The position numbers were made by a program, and so were the translations under genes. From Paenibacillus graminis (lineage in GTDB: Bacteria > Bacillota > Bacilli > Paenibacillales > Paenibacillaceae), in the NCBI RefSeq assembly GCF_000758705.1, contig NZ_CP009287.1, forward strand, positions 4,464,001 to 4,528,000: a stretch of DNA of 64,000 nt, written 5' to 3'. Shown piece after piece: positions 45,362 through 53,656 of the stretch. Under the pieces are notes generated by a model, which ran no database searches, had not been told where the DNA came from, and saw only the letters and a list, made by a program, of their open reading frames with translations. Each line of letters opens with the position of its first letter. Position 1 is the first letter of the stretch.

Positions 45362-45429
45362 TAACGGGGCCCGTTCAAAAAGTTTGTGTAAGAAGTGCAC
45401 GTATCTTCTTTACGCTTCATTAGTTGTTT

Positions 45430-45620
45430 AGGTGGAAAAAGTATAACTAATTTGCTTGAGCATCGAGCAACCCGGCAGGCTAAGTGGAAAAAGGCACACT
45501 AATTCAGCCCGTTTCGCTCCATATAAGGGAAAATTGCTAAATTAAGTTCCTTTTTTCCACTTAAATCTCTCGATTGTTGATTTCTTAGGAATTTAAGTTC
45601 CTTTTTTCCACTTGGCTTGC
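45430..45620. repeat. Dispersed intergenic repeat, partial copy 3
   Basis: It carries the two GTGGAAAAAG..ACTAATT motifs and the two inverse TTAAGTTCCTTTTTTCCACTT motifs of the ~345-bp repeat, but lacks the first ~100 and last ~50 bases. It follows the nine-unit hairpin array and is followed directly by a lone hairpin unit. Confidence 0.82.
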
Positions 45621-45621
45621 C

Positions 45622-45661
45622 GCTTCGGCGCTCCAACAACGGCAGTTCTGCCGTTGCTTCT
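45622..45661. repeat. Single 51-bp-family hairpin unit
   Basis: CTTCGGCGCTCCAACAACGGCAG-TTC-TGCCGTTGCTTCT matches the core of the nine-unit array but stands alone. Confidence 0.85.
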
Positions 45662-45728
45662 CCCCCTACAGAAGATCATCATATTTTTCCTAAGTAACTT
45701 AAAATATCCCCACGAGCGGGGCCTTTGC

Positions 45729-45767
45729 GCTGGGCCTTTATGCTGGGCCTTTATGCTGGGCCTTTGC
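45729..45767. repeat. 13-bp tandem repeat, three copies
   Basis: GCTGGGCCTTTAT or a one-base variant three times in a row, in gene-free DNA. Confidence 0.85.
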
Positions 45768-45825
45768 ATGGAGCTGATTCCGGTACTTTGCGGGGACCCC
45801 GATTTATACTTTCTGATATGTAAAA

Positions 45826-45869
45826 AAAGAGCCGTTCATCTGCAAGCTCCGCAAATGAACAGCTCTTTT
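45826..45869 (-). terminator. Terminator of the gluconolactonase/FAH operon
   Basis: AAAGAGCcGTTCAT pairs with ATGAACaGCTCTTT around a 15-base loop, with A and T runs on both sides; about 70 bases beyond the FAH stop. Confidence 0.85.
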
Positions 45870-45939
45870 ACATCCATCTCATCAATACTGCTGCTGCCTG
45901 ATTACAGCAGCCAGTCTAAGCAATGCTATACTGACCGGC

Positions 45940-46853
45940 TTAAGCTTCTTCCGCAACCATCCGGTTCGTCAGCCTTCCCAGCTTTTCTATCTCCACGGTA
46001 ACCTCGTCACCCGGTTGGAGGTAGACCTGCTTCTCCGGCGGATACCCCATCATGACACCCTCCGGAGTTCCGGTAAGGATGATGTCACCCGGCGACAGGG
46101 TCATGCAGCTGGAGATGTAGCTGATGATCTGCCTGCAGCCGAAAATCATGTCCGAGGTGTTGGAGTCCTGCCGGACTTCTCCGTTCACTGAACAGCTAAT
46201 GCGCAGAAATCCGGGATCGCCAACCTCATCTTCCGTTACTACATAAGGCCCGGCCGGCGCAAACCGGTCGCAGGATTTGCCCGCCAGCCACTGGCTGGTG
46301 CGCGTCTGCAGATCACGGGCGGACAGATCGTTGGCGGCAAAATAACCGAACACTGCATCAAGCGCCTCTTCCTCGCTTACGTTTTTGACCGTCCTGCCGA
46401 TCATAATGCCCAGTTCTGCTTCATAATCGACCTTCTGCGTCGAGCTTGGAAGCGGTACTTCCATGCCGTGACCGGCCAGGCTGTTCGAAAACTTGCTGAA
46501 AAGAATCGGGTATTCCGGCAGCGGCATTCCGGTTTCTTCAGCATGTCTGCGGTAATTCAGCCCGATGCAGATGATTTTGCCGGGATGGCTGTACACGGTG
46601 CGAATTCAAGCAAGGTTTCATCTCTGTAAAAAGCCTTCGCTCCTTCATCATGATAAGGCAGCGTGCCGGCAAATTTACGCAGGCTGCCGAGCGCCGCTTC
46701 CCCTCCATCGAGCAATTCTCTCAGCGTTGCCGGAACAGCCTCCGCTGCCAGCTGCGGCAGTGGATTCAGCGCCGCCGCCACATCCAGAATGCCCTCTTCC
46801 CTCTTCACACCCAGCCGCAGGTTGCCTGATTCCCAAAAATTCATTAGCTTCAT
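45940..46853 (-). pseudogene. Fumarylacetoacetate hydrolase family gene, frameshifted
   Basis: Two overlapping frames together make one ~300-residue FAH-family protein. The first (ATG 46853 after GGAGAGG) encodes the N-terminal domain, MKLMNFWESGNLRLGVKREE to LLEFAP. The second, from 46596 to 45940, encodes the catalytic domain: IICIGLNYRRHAEETG, metal-binding DYEAELGIMIG, NDLSARDLQ and TGTPEGVMMG. They join if one base is added near 46590-46596 (CCGTGTACAGCC). Intact relatives act on 2-keto-3-deoxy sugar acids or acylpyruvates. The break may be a real mutation or a sequencing error; all catalytic motifs remain in the second frame. Confidence 0.83.
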
Positions 46854-46873
46854 CTGTGCCTCTCCTATCTGGT

Positions 46874-47749
46874 TTAACCTGCAAAACGATTCGCCGTCAC
46901 TCCCCTGATGCCCGTATTTGCCTTGAACAGCCCGCCTGCAAGCGGCCACCGCTGCAACTCCTCAGGACTCATACCGCCACGTGCCGAAGTAATATACAGC
47001 TGATCCAGGTGCTCGCCTCCAAAAGCGCATGAAGTTACGAGCGGTGCAGGTACTTCAATTTTTCCAAGCTGTTCGCCGGTGTGGGGGTTCCAGCGGGAGA
47101 CACAGCCGCCGTTCCAATGGGCCACCCAGATCATTCCCTCGCTGTCGATGGTCATTCCATCCGGTCCGCCCGCACCTTCCGGGAACCGCACCACTGTTCT
47201 GCGTCCGCTGACCGTGCCGTTCTGCAGATCATAATCCATTACATCCACGCCCCGGGTCAAGGTATCAATGTAATACATCAGTCCGCGGCTGTCATCCCAC
47301 GCCAGGCCGTTGGAGATGCCGATCCCCGACAGTGCCTTCCGCACTTTGCCTCCAGGCTCCATCACATATAAGCTTCCCGCATCCCGCTTGTCCTCCATGC
47401 TCATGGTGCCGAACCATAGTCTGCCCTTGCTGTCGCATTTCGCATCGTTCAGCCGGTTGCCGGGAAGATCTTTCTCTACTTGAGCCAGCAACTCCAAAGA
47501 CTGATCTTCCTGAAATTTGTAAATCCCATCCTGCAAAGCCACCACCCAGCCGCCGCTAACTGCGGGAACAGCCGCGCTGATCTTTTGCCCAAAAGCATAA
47601 ATCCGCTCGCTGAGTGTCACGGGGTCGACAATCCGCAGCTGTCTGCCATCAATATTCACCCAATACAGCCGGCCAGCCTCTGAATCCCAATGAGCCCCCT
47701 CGCCAAGCTCCGCTTGTACGTCCAATATCATTTCAGCCTGTATAATCAC
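46874..47749 (-). CDS. SMP-30/gluconolactonase family protein
   Basis: 291 residues, a six-bladed beta-propeller lactonase. Metal and substrate positions appear in ELGEGAHWD (Glu), NRLNDAKCD (Asn), GISNGLAWD (Asn) and GPDGMTID (Asp). It would hydrolyse a sugar lactone. The start is a GTG at 47749, seven bases after AGGAGG; the frame extends to 47797. The FAH-family gene follows by 20 bases, so the pair resembles a non-phosphorylative sugar acid route in which lactonase and a keto-deoxy-acid enzyme cooperate. Confidence 0.92.
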   Translation of the reverse strand: MIIQAEMILDVQAELGEGAHWDSEAGRLYWVNIDGRQLRIVDPVTLSERIYAFGQKISAAVPAVSGGWVVALQDGIYKFQEDQSLELLAQVEKDLPGNRLNDAKCDSKGRLWFGTMSMEDKRDAGSLYVMEPGGKVRKALSGIGISNGLAWDDSRGLMYYIDTLTRGVDVMDYDLQNGTVSGRRTVVRFPEGAGGPDGMTIDSEGMIWVAHWNGGCVSRWNPHTGEQLGKIEVPAPLVTSCAFGGEHLDQLYITSARGGMSPEELQRWPLAGGLFKANTGIRGVTANRFAG

Positions 47750-47924
47750 TGGTAATCCTCCTAACTCCACTCCAGAATATGACACCATTCTCTTCATTCT
47801 ACCTGTGCAGAGTATAATTATCCACTATCCGCCGACCTGACAGACACCTGTCCAGTTTCACATGATATTCTGAAGTTAGGCATGAATTCAAAGGATAGCC
47901 ACTAAAAAATACGGAGGGATACTA

Positions 47925-48524
47925 ATGAAATACGAATGGAAAAAACAGGACAAAGCGCTGATTACGGTACCCGAATACAACTACTTCATGCTGAAGGGTG
48001 AAGGTAACCCAAACAGTGAGGACTTTGCCCAGGCGGTGGGTGTGCTCTACTCCCTCACTTATGCGATCAAAATGCTGCCCAAAAAAGGTCCGGCACCGGA
48101 AGATTACTATGAATACAGCATTTTCCCCCTGGAGGGAGTATGGGATCTCAGCGAAAAAGGCCGCAGCCAGGCAGCCCTCGACAAAAACGAATTGGTGTAC
48201 ACTATAAAGATCCGGCTACCGGATTTCGTCACCCCGGCTCTTGCCGGCGGTATTCTGGAGAAGGTGCAGGGCACGAAGCCGCACCCATTGCTGCAAAAAG
48301 CCGTCTTCGGCAGTTCCGAAGACGGCCTATCTGTCCAAATGCTGCATACAGGCCCTTATGATGAGGAACCTGCAAGCTTCAGGAAGATGGAACAATACTG
48401 CGCGGAGCATGGACTGCGGCGGCTCTCCAAGACCCACCGGGAAATTTATGTCACGGATGCGCGCCGAACACAGCCCGGGAAGCTGAAAACCGTGCTGCGT
48501 TTCCTGGTCGCAGAAGAGAAGTAG
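47925..48524 (+). CDS. GyrI-like small-molecule-binding domain protein
   Basis: 199 residues beginning MKYEWKKQDKALITVPEYNYFMLKGEGNPNSEDF, which matches GyrI-like/SOUL-type ligand-binding proteins of the kind annotated in many Paenibacillus genomes. There is no HTH, so it is a stand-alone binding domain. The late VQMLHTGPYDEEPASF is the typical SHV-like core. The ATG follows GGAGGG. Its ligand is unknown; it is divergent from the gluconolactonase gene and converges with an MFS gene. Confidence 0.87.
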   Translation: MKYEWKKQDKALITVPEYNYFMLKGEGNPNSEDFAQAVGVLYSLTYAIKMLPKKGPAPEDYYEYSIFPLEGVWDLSEKGRSQAALDKNELVYTIKIRLPDFVTPALAGGILEKVQGTKPHPLLQKAVFGSSEDGLSVQMLHTGPYDEEPASFRKMEQYCAEHGLRRLSKTHREIYVTDARRTQPGKLKTVLRFLVAEEK

Positions 48525-48536
48525 TCTGCAGCCGGT

Positions 48537-48568
48537 CTGCCTGCCGGACTACTCCGCCCCGCAGGCAG
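48537..48568. terminator. Stem-loop between converging GyrI-like and MFS genes
   Basis: CTGCCTGC/GCAGGCAG with a 16-base loop; no T run follows, so its role in termination is uncertain. Confidence 0.4.
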
Positions 48569-48570
48569 CA

Positions 48571-50106
48571 TCAGTGTCCGGAAGGCATCTGCCCTTCAGC
48601 CGAAGCATCCATCTTCTGGCGGCCCATGAAGCAGGCGGCCAGAAGTGCCAGAAGCGCAGGTAGAGCAGCCCAGGCGAAGGTGCTGGTAATGGAGAATGAC
48701 AGCCCGTCGGTAATTTTACTCAGAATTTCCGGCGGAATCTGTGCCCGTGTCTCCGGGGAGAGCAGCGCATGCGGGTCCTTGAAATCCAGCGCGCCGCCAG
48801 GTGCGGCTCCGGCAGTCCCCGTGAATACTTCGGTCAGCTTCGAGCTGAGATAATGGCTCTGAATGATCCCGAAGGCTGTGATTCCGATGGTCATCCCAAG
48901 CGAACGGATGAAGTTCAGCGTTGCGCTGGCCGAGCCGCGCTGCTGGGGGGTCAGGCCATGGATTGCGGCCGTACTGAGCACCGAGAAGGAGGCGCCGACT
49001 CCGAGTCCGATGAGGATCATATAGAGCGTGACGAGAAGGCGCGAGGCATCCGGTGCCAGGGTCGCTACAAGACCCGTACCGAGTACAAGCAGGGCCAGTG
49101 TGGGCACCATCAGGCTGCGGTAGCTGGTCTTGGCCATCAGGAACCCTCCGGTAGAGGCGGTAATGACCGAGGCGACCATCATCGGCAGCAGCACCAGCCC
49201 GGAATTCGTGGCCGAGCCGCCCAGCACGCCTTGGATGAAAATTGGAATATACACCGAGGCGGCGATAAATGCCGCACCGCTAAACAAGGCACATAAAATG
49301 CTGGAGGCATATAATCTCTGTCTGAATAAGGCAAAAGAGATTATGGGTTCCTTGGCCTTCGTCTCTGCGAACAGGAACAGCACCGCCAGTACGGCAAACG
49401 CCGCGAATAAGCCCAGGATCAGCGCGGAGTTCCAAGCATACTCTTTGCCGCCCAGTTCGAGTGCGAACATTAAGCTGATTACAGCGCCCAGCAATGTTCC
49501 CGCACCCGGCCAGTCAATGGGCTGCTTCGAATGCTCCACCGATTCCCGGTAGAAGCTGACCACCATAACAAATGCGATTACTCCCAGGGGAAGGTTGATA
49601 TAGAAGACCCACTGCCAGGCAATGTGATCCGTAATGTAGGCTCCGAGAAGCGGCCCAAAAATGCTGGACAGCCCGAACACCGCACCAAAGGCGCCGCCCA
49701 GCTTGCCGCGTGTCTCCAGCGGAACAGCGTCGAACATAATGGCAAAAGCAATGGGCACCAGCGCGCCGCCGCCGATTCCTTGAAGGGCCCGGTAAGCTGC
49801 CAGTTGGGTGATGGTGTCTGCGGTCCCGCACAGGGCTGAACCGGTCATAAATACAATGATCCCGAAAATGAAAAATTTTTTGCGCCCGTACATATCAGAC
49901 AGCTTGCCGAAAATCGGCATCCCCGCCATCTCGGCAACCAGATACGCCGAAGTAACCCAGACGAATTTGTCCATTCCACCCAGCTCACCAACGATGTTGC
50001 CCATGGCTGTGGCCACGATCGTGCTGTCCATGGAGGCCATCAGGATGCCCAGCAGTAAACCTGCAATAACAATGCCGAGATTCGGCGTTTTTTGAGCTGA
50101 GCTCAT
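48571..50106 (-). CDS. MFS drug transporter, DHA2 (14-TM, EmrB-like) type
   Basis: 511 residues, about 14 membrane helices. Typical patterns are MASMDSTIVATAMGNIVGELGG in helix 1, the motif A loop FGKLSDMYGRKKFFIFG, and RALQGIGGGALVPIAFAIMFDAVP. It should export drugs with proton exchange. The frame extends to 50115, but ATG 50106 follows AAGGAG by eight bases. It stands alone; no local regulator is evident. Confidence 0.92.
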   Translation of the reverse strand: MSSAQKTPNLGIVIAGLLLGILMASMDSTIVATAMGNIVGELGGMDKFVWVTSAYLVAEMAGMPIFGKLSDMYGRKKFFIFGIIVFMTGSALCGTADTITQLAAYRALQGIGGGALVPIAFAIMFDAVPLETRGKLGGAFGAVFGLSSIFGPLLGAYITDHIAWQWVFYINLPLGVIAFVMVVSFYRESVEHSKQPIDWPGAGTLLGAVISLMFALELGGKEYAWNSALILGLFAAFAVLAVLFLFAETKAKEPIISFALFRQRLYASSILCALFSGAAFIAASVYIPIFIQGVLGGSATNSGLVLLPMMVASVITASTGGFLMAKTSYRSLMVPTLALLVLGTGLVATLAPDASRLLVTLYMILIGLGVGASFSVLSTAAIHGLTPQQRGSASATLNFIRSLGMTIGITAFGIIQSHYLSSKLTEVFTGTAGAAPGGALDFKDPHALLSPETRAQIPPEILSKITDGLSFSITSTFAWAALPALLALLAACFMGRQKMDASAEGQMPSGH

Positions 50107-50151
50107 AGGACCCACTCCTTATTTTTTATAGTATGAATTTCACTTGGGGCA

Positions 50152-50820
50152 TTACACTTTCATCTGATTCCTCACAATAGCATTCTGATGGATATCCAGA
50201 GAATCACGGTATTCAACTGTGCCAATTTCACAGCCGGTACCTATGACCACTCTCCCGCCTCTGACCGTTTCGGCTGCCGTACCCTGCAGCTCCACCTGAT
50301 CTCCTTCAATCAAACCCGCAGCGAAGCTCAAATGTCCGGGATGTCCCGGTCTGATCAGCGCCCCGCCAAGGCTGCGTTTGATCTTGACGCTTCCGCCCCC
50401 GACCTCGGCTGCCCTGCTCGGACCATACAGCGATATTTCCAGCGTCTCCGCACTGAGCAGCCCGTCTACCTGGACCGCACCGCTAATCTGCATTTCCTCA
50501 GCATCACAATTGCCGGCTACGCTCAGATTCCCGGTGAATTTGATACCATCCACATGTACGCTTTCCGCCCTGATCTCCCCTTGTCCGCGCAGGGACTCAC
50601 CCTCGATGCCGCCTTTCACGGAGCATTCTCCTGTAAGCTTCATATTTTCCATGACCAGGCTGCCATTGACCTTGGTTTCACCCATCAGTGTCAATTTCCG
50701 GCAATCCACATCCCCATTGAATGTGCATTCCCCGGTCACCTTGACGTCCAGGAAACATCCGCCCGCCGATGTTGAATTCCCCAGTATTTTCAGATTTGTC
50801 CGGTTTGCTGTCTCATCCAC
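50152..50820 (-). CDS. Bactofilin-family polymer-forming protein (second of two)
   Basis: 222 residues rich in the short Gly/Val/Leu beta-helix pattern of bactofilins (LTLMGETKVNGSLVMENMKLTGECSVKGG). These proteins self-assemble into filaments. In Bacillus subtilis the yhbEF pair (BacE, BacF) is linked to flagellar assembly. The GTG start at 50820 follows GGAGGAG and overlaps the stop of the upstream bactofilin gene by eight bases, so the two are translationally coupled. Confidence 0.9.
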   Translation of the reverse strand: MDETANRTNLKILGNSTSAGGCFLDVKVTGECTFNGDVDCRKLTLMGETKVNGSLVMENMKLTGECSVKGGIEGESLRGQGEIRAESVHVDGIKFTGNLSVAGNCDAEEMQISGAVQVDGLLSAETLEISLYGPSRAAEVGGGSVKIKRSLGGALIRPGHPGHLSFAAGLIEGDQVELQGTAAETVRGGRVVIGTGCEIGTVEYRDSLDIHQNAIVRNQMKV

Positions 50821-51499
50821 CGATCTTCTCCTCCATTCCCACACGGGCTCCGGGATGCACCGTCAGCCTGTCACGGTACTCTACCCGGCCAACGCGGCAG
50901 CCCTCTCCAATGATAATTACAGTACCTCTTACAACCTCTGCTTCCGTATATTCCAGGTCAAGAAAATCACCTTCAATTACCCTTGCCTGTAATTCTGCCC
51001 TCAATTTCGGGATCATGCCGCCAGCCAGCCTGCTCCAGGCTCCCGAACCGCCTTTGCGGATAACCAGACTCTCCACGCCTATCTCTTTTACCTTAGCCTG
51101 ACCCTGCAAAACCAACTCGACACTTCCAGCGCTGAGGAAGCCCCCGATCGCAACAACACCTTCAGCGGTAAAGTTCTCCAGCTCACAGTCGCCTTTGATG
51201 TCAGCCATCCCGTTCAGCGTAAAGCTTTCTCCGTGCAGGCCGCCTTCAACCTTCAGCAGCCCGTCATGCTTCATCGTGCCGACCCGCAGGCCGCCGCCTA
51301 TTTTGAGATCACCGTTCGTTTCCATTTGCTCTACCGTGAGACTGCCGCCCAACCTCATCCGGCCGTTTCCTGTAAATGTCCGGGCTGTCACCGGGCCGTT
51401 GATCCGGCTTAGTCCCTCCAGACTGACATGGTTATAGGCTCCGCCTGCTGCCCCTCCTATCCCCGCAATCTGTAAATCTGCCGCTGCATCTTTATCCAT
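50813..51499 (-). CDS. Bactofilin-family polymer-forming protein (first of two)
   Basis: 228 residues with the same beta-helix repeat pattern as its neighbour (MRLGGSLTVEQMETNGDLKIGGGLRVG) and a similar end (VEYRDRLTVHPGARV against VEYRDSLDIHQNAIV), so the two arose by duplication. It precedes the second bactofilin gene with an eight-base overlap and follows the yhbD-like gene by 79 bases. Confidence 0.9.
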   Translation of the reverse strand: MDKDAAADLQIAGIGGAAGGAYNHVSLEGLSRINGPVTARTFTGNGRMRLGGSLTVEQMETNGDLKIGGGLRVGTMKHDGLLKVEGGLHGESFTLNGMADIKGDCELENFTAEGVVAIGGFLSAGSVELVLQGQAKVKEIGVESLVIRKGGSGAWSRLAGGMIPKLRAELQARVIEGDFLDLEYTEAEVVRGTVIIIGEGCRVGRVEYRDRLTVHPGARVGMEEKIGG

Positions 51500-51578
51500 A
51501 ATCTAACCTCCCCAATTATGCCAACCTACCGCAAACGGTTGAATCACTCATTATCTGTCTGCGGCCTGCCCCAGTCCT

Positions 51579-52208
51579 TCAACCCAGCTTGCCCTGCAGC
51601 TGTTCTGTCAGATCATCAAGTGTAATCCTGCTGATCAGCCGTACTCCCTCATCAAAAACAAGCTCTGACGGAGCCAGAGCCTGGAGGAAAAAGCCGACCC
51701 CCATTTTACGTGCAAAAAACAGCTCCCAGCGCTTGCCCTGAAATTGCGGCCGATTCACATTCAGCGTGTGGTGTAGGAGATCGGCCTCCTCCAGGCTCAA
51801 TTCCCCCTTGCCGAGCAGGAGGTCAACAGCAACCAGATGAAGCAGCTGATCAAATGAATATTTATGTTCGTTCCTGTCACGCTGCCCATACCGCTCCAAA
51901 GTTATCGATGAAACAATGTTACGTTCTCTGACCTCTTCCAAGGTCAGCAATTGTTTTTGCACCCATGTCATATCCGACAGCTTGCCTGCCAGCTCATCCA
52001 AAGAAAGGTCATCTTTCTTGCTCAGAATATGCTGAATGCGCCCCAGCATTCGTTCCTTCGGAAAAAAGGTTTCCTGTCCGGTAAATGTTGACTTGCGGAT
52101 GAACCAATTCTCCGGAATCAGCTGCTTTCGTTTCCAGCGGTACAGCTGTCCGTAAGAGATTCCGGTTAAATCCAGCAGCTCCTTCTTGGAGATCAAATCT
52201 TCTTCCAT
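51579..52208 (-). CDS. yhbD: YhbD-like DUF4004 regulator of the bactofilin operon
   Basis: 209 residues. The N-terminal ~60 form a MerR-like helix-turn-helix: LISKKELLDLTGISYGQLYRWKRKQLIPENWFIRKSTFTGQETFFPKE resembles Bacillus subtilis YhbD. The rest is the DUF4004 region. In B. subtilis yhbD-yhbE-yhbF is also the gene order, which supports the symbol. It may bind the palindrome in its own promoter. The frame extends to 52229; ATG 52208 is preferred since AGGGGTG precedes it. Confidence 0.88.
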   Translation of the reverse strand: MEEDLISKKELLDLTGISYGQLYRWKRKQLIPENWFIRKSTFTGQETFFPKERMLGRIQHILSKKDDLSLDELAGKLSDMTWVQKQLLTLEEVRERNIVSSITLERYGQRDRNEHKYSFDQLLHLVAVDLLLGKGELSLEEADLLHHTLNVNRPQFQGKRWELFFARKMGVGFFLQALAPSELVFDEGVRLISRITLDDLTEQLQGKLG

Positions 52209-52227
52209 GGTGATCACCCCTAGCAGC

Positions 52228-52256
52228 ATCGTAACATAACACTGTTACGTTGTAAA
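52228..52256 (-). promoter_or_regulatory. Promoter and palindromic operator of the yhbD-bactofilin operon
   Basis: In the minus direction TTTACA (52256-52251), 17 bases, TACGAT (52233-52228). The spacer and -10 region contain the inverted repeat CGTAACA-N6-TGTTACG (52230-52249). YhbD, a likely HTH protein encoded just below, is the natural candidate to bind it. Confidence 0.7.
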
Positions 52257-52334
52257 CAAAGGAGTCCCTGCCTACCTATCCATTTCCGTAAGCTTTCTAA
52301 CTTGTCTCACTGCACTTCCGATTGTATTCCATGT

Positions 52335-52372
52335 CAAAAAAGCGGACCTCCGCCCTGAGGAGGATTTCCGCT
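52335..52372 (-). terminator. Terminator of the GNAT gene
   Basis: AGCGGA..CCTCC/GGAGG..TCCGCT followed by TTTTTT in the minus direction, 25 bases after the stop. Confidence 0.85.
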
Positions 52373-52397
52373 CATTCTTCAAGCCTATTCTATTGCA

Positions 52398-53534
52398 TTA
52401 TACAAAATTCAGTCCCGAAGCATAGGGAAGCGGAACCGGGAACAGCTCCTTCAGCTGTTCCCGGCTTGCGGCCGGCAGTTCAAGCTGCGGATCGGTGTCA
52501 AAAAACAGCGAAATCAGCTCCTTGTCATTCAGATGAACCGCCGTTCCATTCACAGTCAGCACAGTTTCTCCCCCTGGAGCAGCATAGTGAACCTTAACAC
52601 CGTTGACGGCTTCCGGGGATTTCTGCTGCAGATATGGATGAATTTGCAGCCAGAGCCGGACGGGGTTGATGATTTTGACTGTGCCAGGATTAGGTGTTTC
52701 CAGATAAGCGCTGTTTCCCAAGGCTTCTATCATCTCCGTCTCATGCCATGGAACCGGTAACATAAGCTCAGAAATCCCATTCGCTGCAATCGCCCAGGTG
52801 ATCGCTTGAAGGGCGGCCTCCGGTGCTCCGCCCCATTCGATAACAAGCGGTACGGCATCCGTCTTCAGCTCCTTTCTTACGGCGATAACAGCATAAGCCA
52901 GCAAGCGGCCATCCGTTTCCGCAACATAGATCTTTTGCTTTAGCTTATATATATCTGAGATGGCTTCAGCTCTTACAAGTGTGGCCAGCTCATATAAACT
53001 GCGATTAAACCGCACTTCACGGTTCTCTGCCAGCCTTTGCAGCCCAAACCAGTCCTGTTCTTCTGCCTCGCGGACGAAGGCCGGGCCAGCTGCTGCCTTT
53101 CTGACTGCTTCATTCTCTGTAGTCAGCAGGTAGCTGCGCACAGATCCGAAGGTATGGCATCCCTGCCGAATGTAGAGATCCCGTGTACCCGATACGAGCA
53201 GCAGCGAACCGCCTGATCTGTCGATATGATCAAACACGCGTTGCAGTATGGCATTAGCATAGCCTTTTCCCCGATATTCAGGGTGCGTGCATACCGAGCC
53301 AAGTGAGAATATCGGCACAGACGCAGCGCCTATCTGTATAAAACCCGGAACAAGTCCGGCAAAAGCAACAAGCTGCCCGTCCTTAAATACACCGGGTGAA
53401 CTCATGAAACTGCCGGAGAAAATCCCCGGAAATTTGGCTGCCATTGAGGTCTGTTCCTCTCCCCGAAAGACCAGATCCGACAGCTCTGCCGCCTTTTTCA
53501 ATTCTTCACGCGAGACAAAACGAATATCGCCCAT
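52398..53534 (-). CDS. GNAT family N-acetyltransferase (Eis-like)
   Basis: 378 residues. An N-terminal GNAT domain with the acetyl-CoA loop CTHPEYRGKGYANAIL, followed by a second degenerate acetyltransferase half and a C-terminal SCP-like part (late HLNDKELISLFFDTDP), the layout of Eis-type enzymes. It is cytosolic, and the acceptor is unknown. It stands alone with its own terminator. Confidence 0.85.
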   Translation of the reverse strand: MGDIRFVSREELKKAAELSDLVFRGEEQTSMAAKFPGIFSGSFMSSPGVFKDGQLVAFAGLVPGFIQIGAASVPIFSLGSVCTHPEYRGKGYANAILQRVFDHIDRSGGSLLLVSGTRDLYIRQGCHTFGSVRSYLLTTENEAVRKAAAGPAFVREAEEQDWFGLQRLAENREVRFNRSLYELATLVRAEAISDIYKLKQKIYVAETDGRLLAYAVIAVRKELKTDAVPLVIEWGGAPEAALQAITWAIAANGISELMLPVPWHETEMIEALGNSAYLETPNPGTVKIINPVRLWLQIHPYLQQKSPEAVNGVKVHYAAPGGETVLTVNGTAVHLNDKELISLFFDTDPQLELPAASREQLKELFPVPLPYASGLNFV

Positions 53535-53656
53535 GTTCCATTCCTCTCTCCCATACGCTCAGATCTCGCTGCATTAATTTCGCAGCACATGGTCCGTGCC
53601 GATTATATCAGCAGTATATAACACTTCGGGCCTCAAAATCGAATAACGGTTAACGA

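Noticed and set aside
44606..45423. Long frames on both strands over the nine-unit array (17-residue repeats)
   Set aside because: Same cause: stop-free repeat DNA. The frames are equal on both strands and not preceded by a ribosome-binding site.
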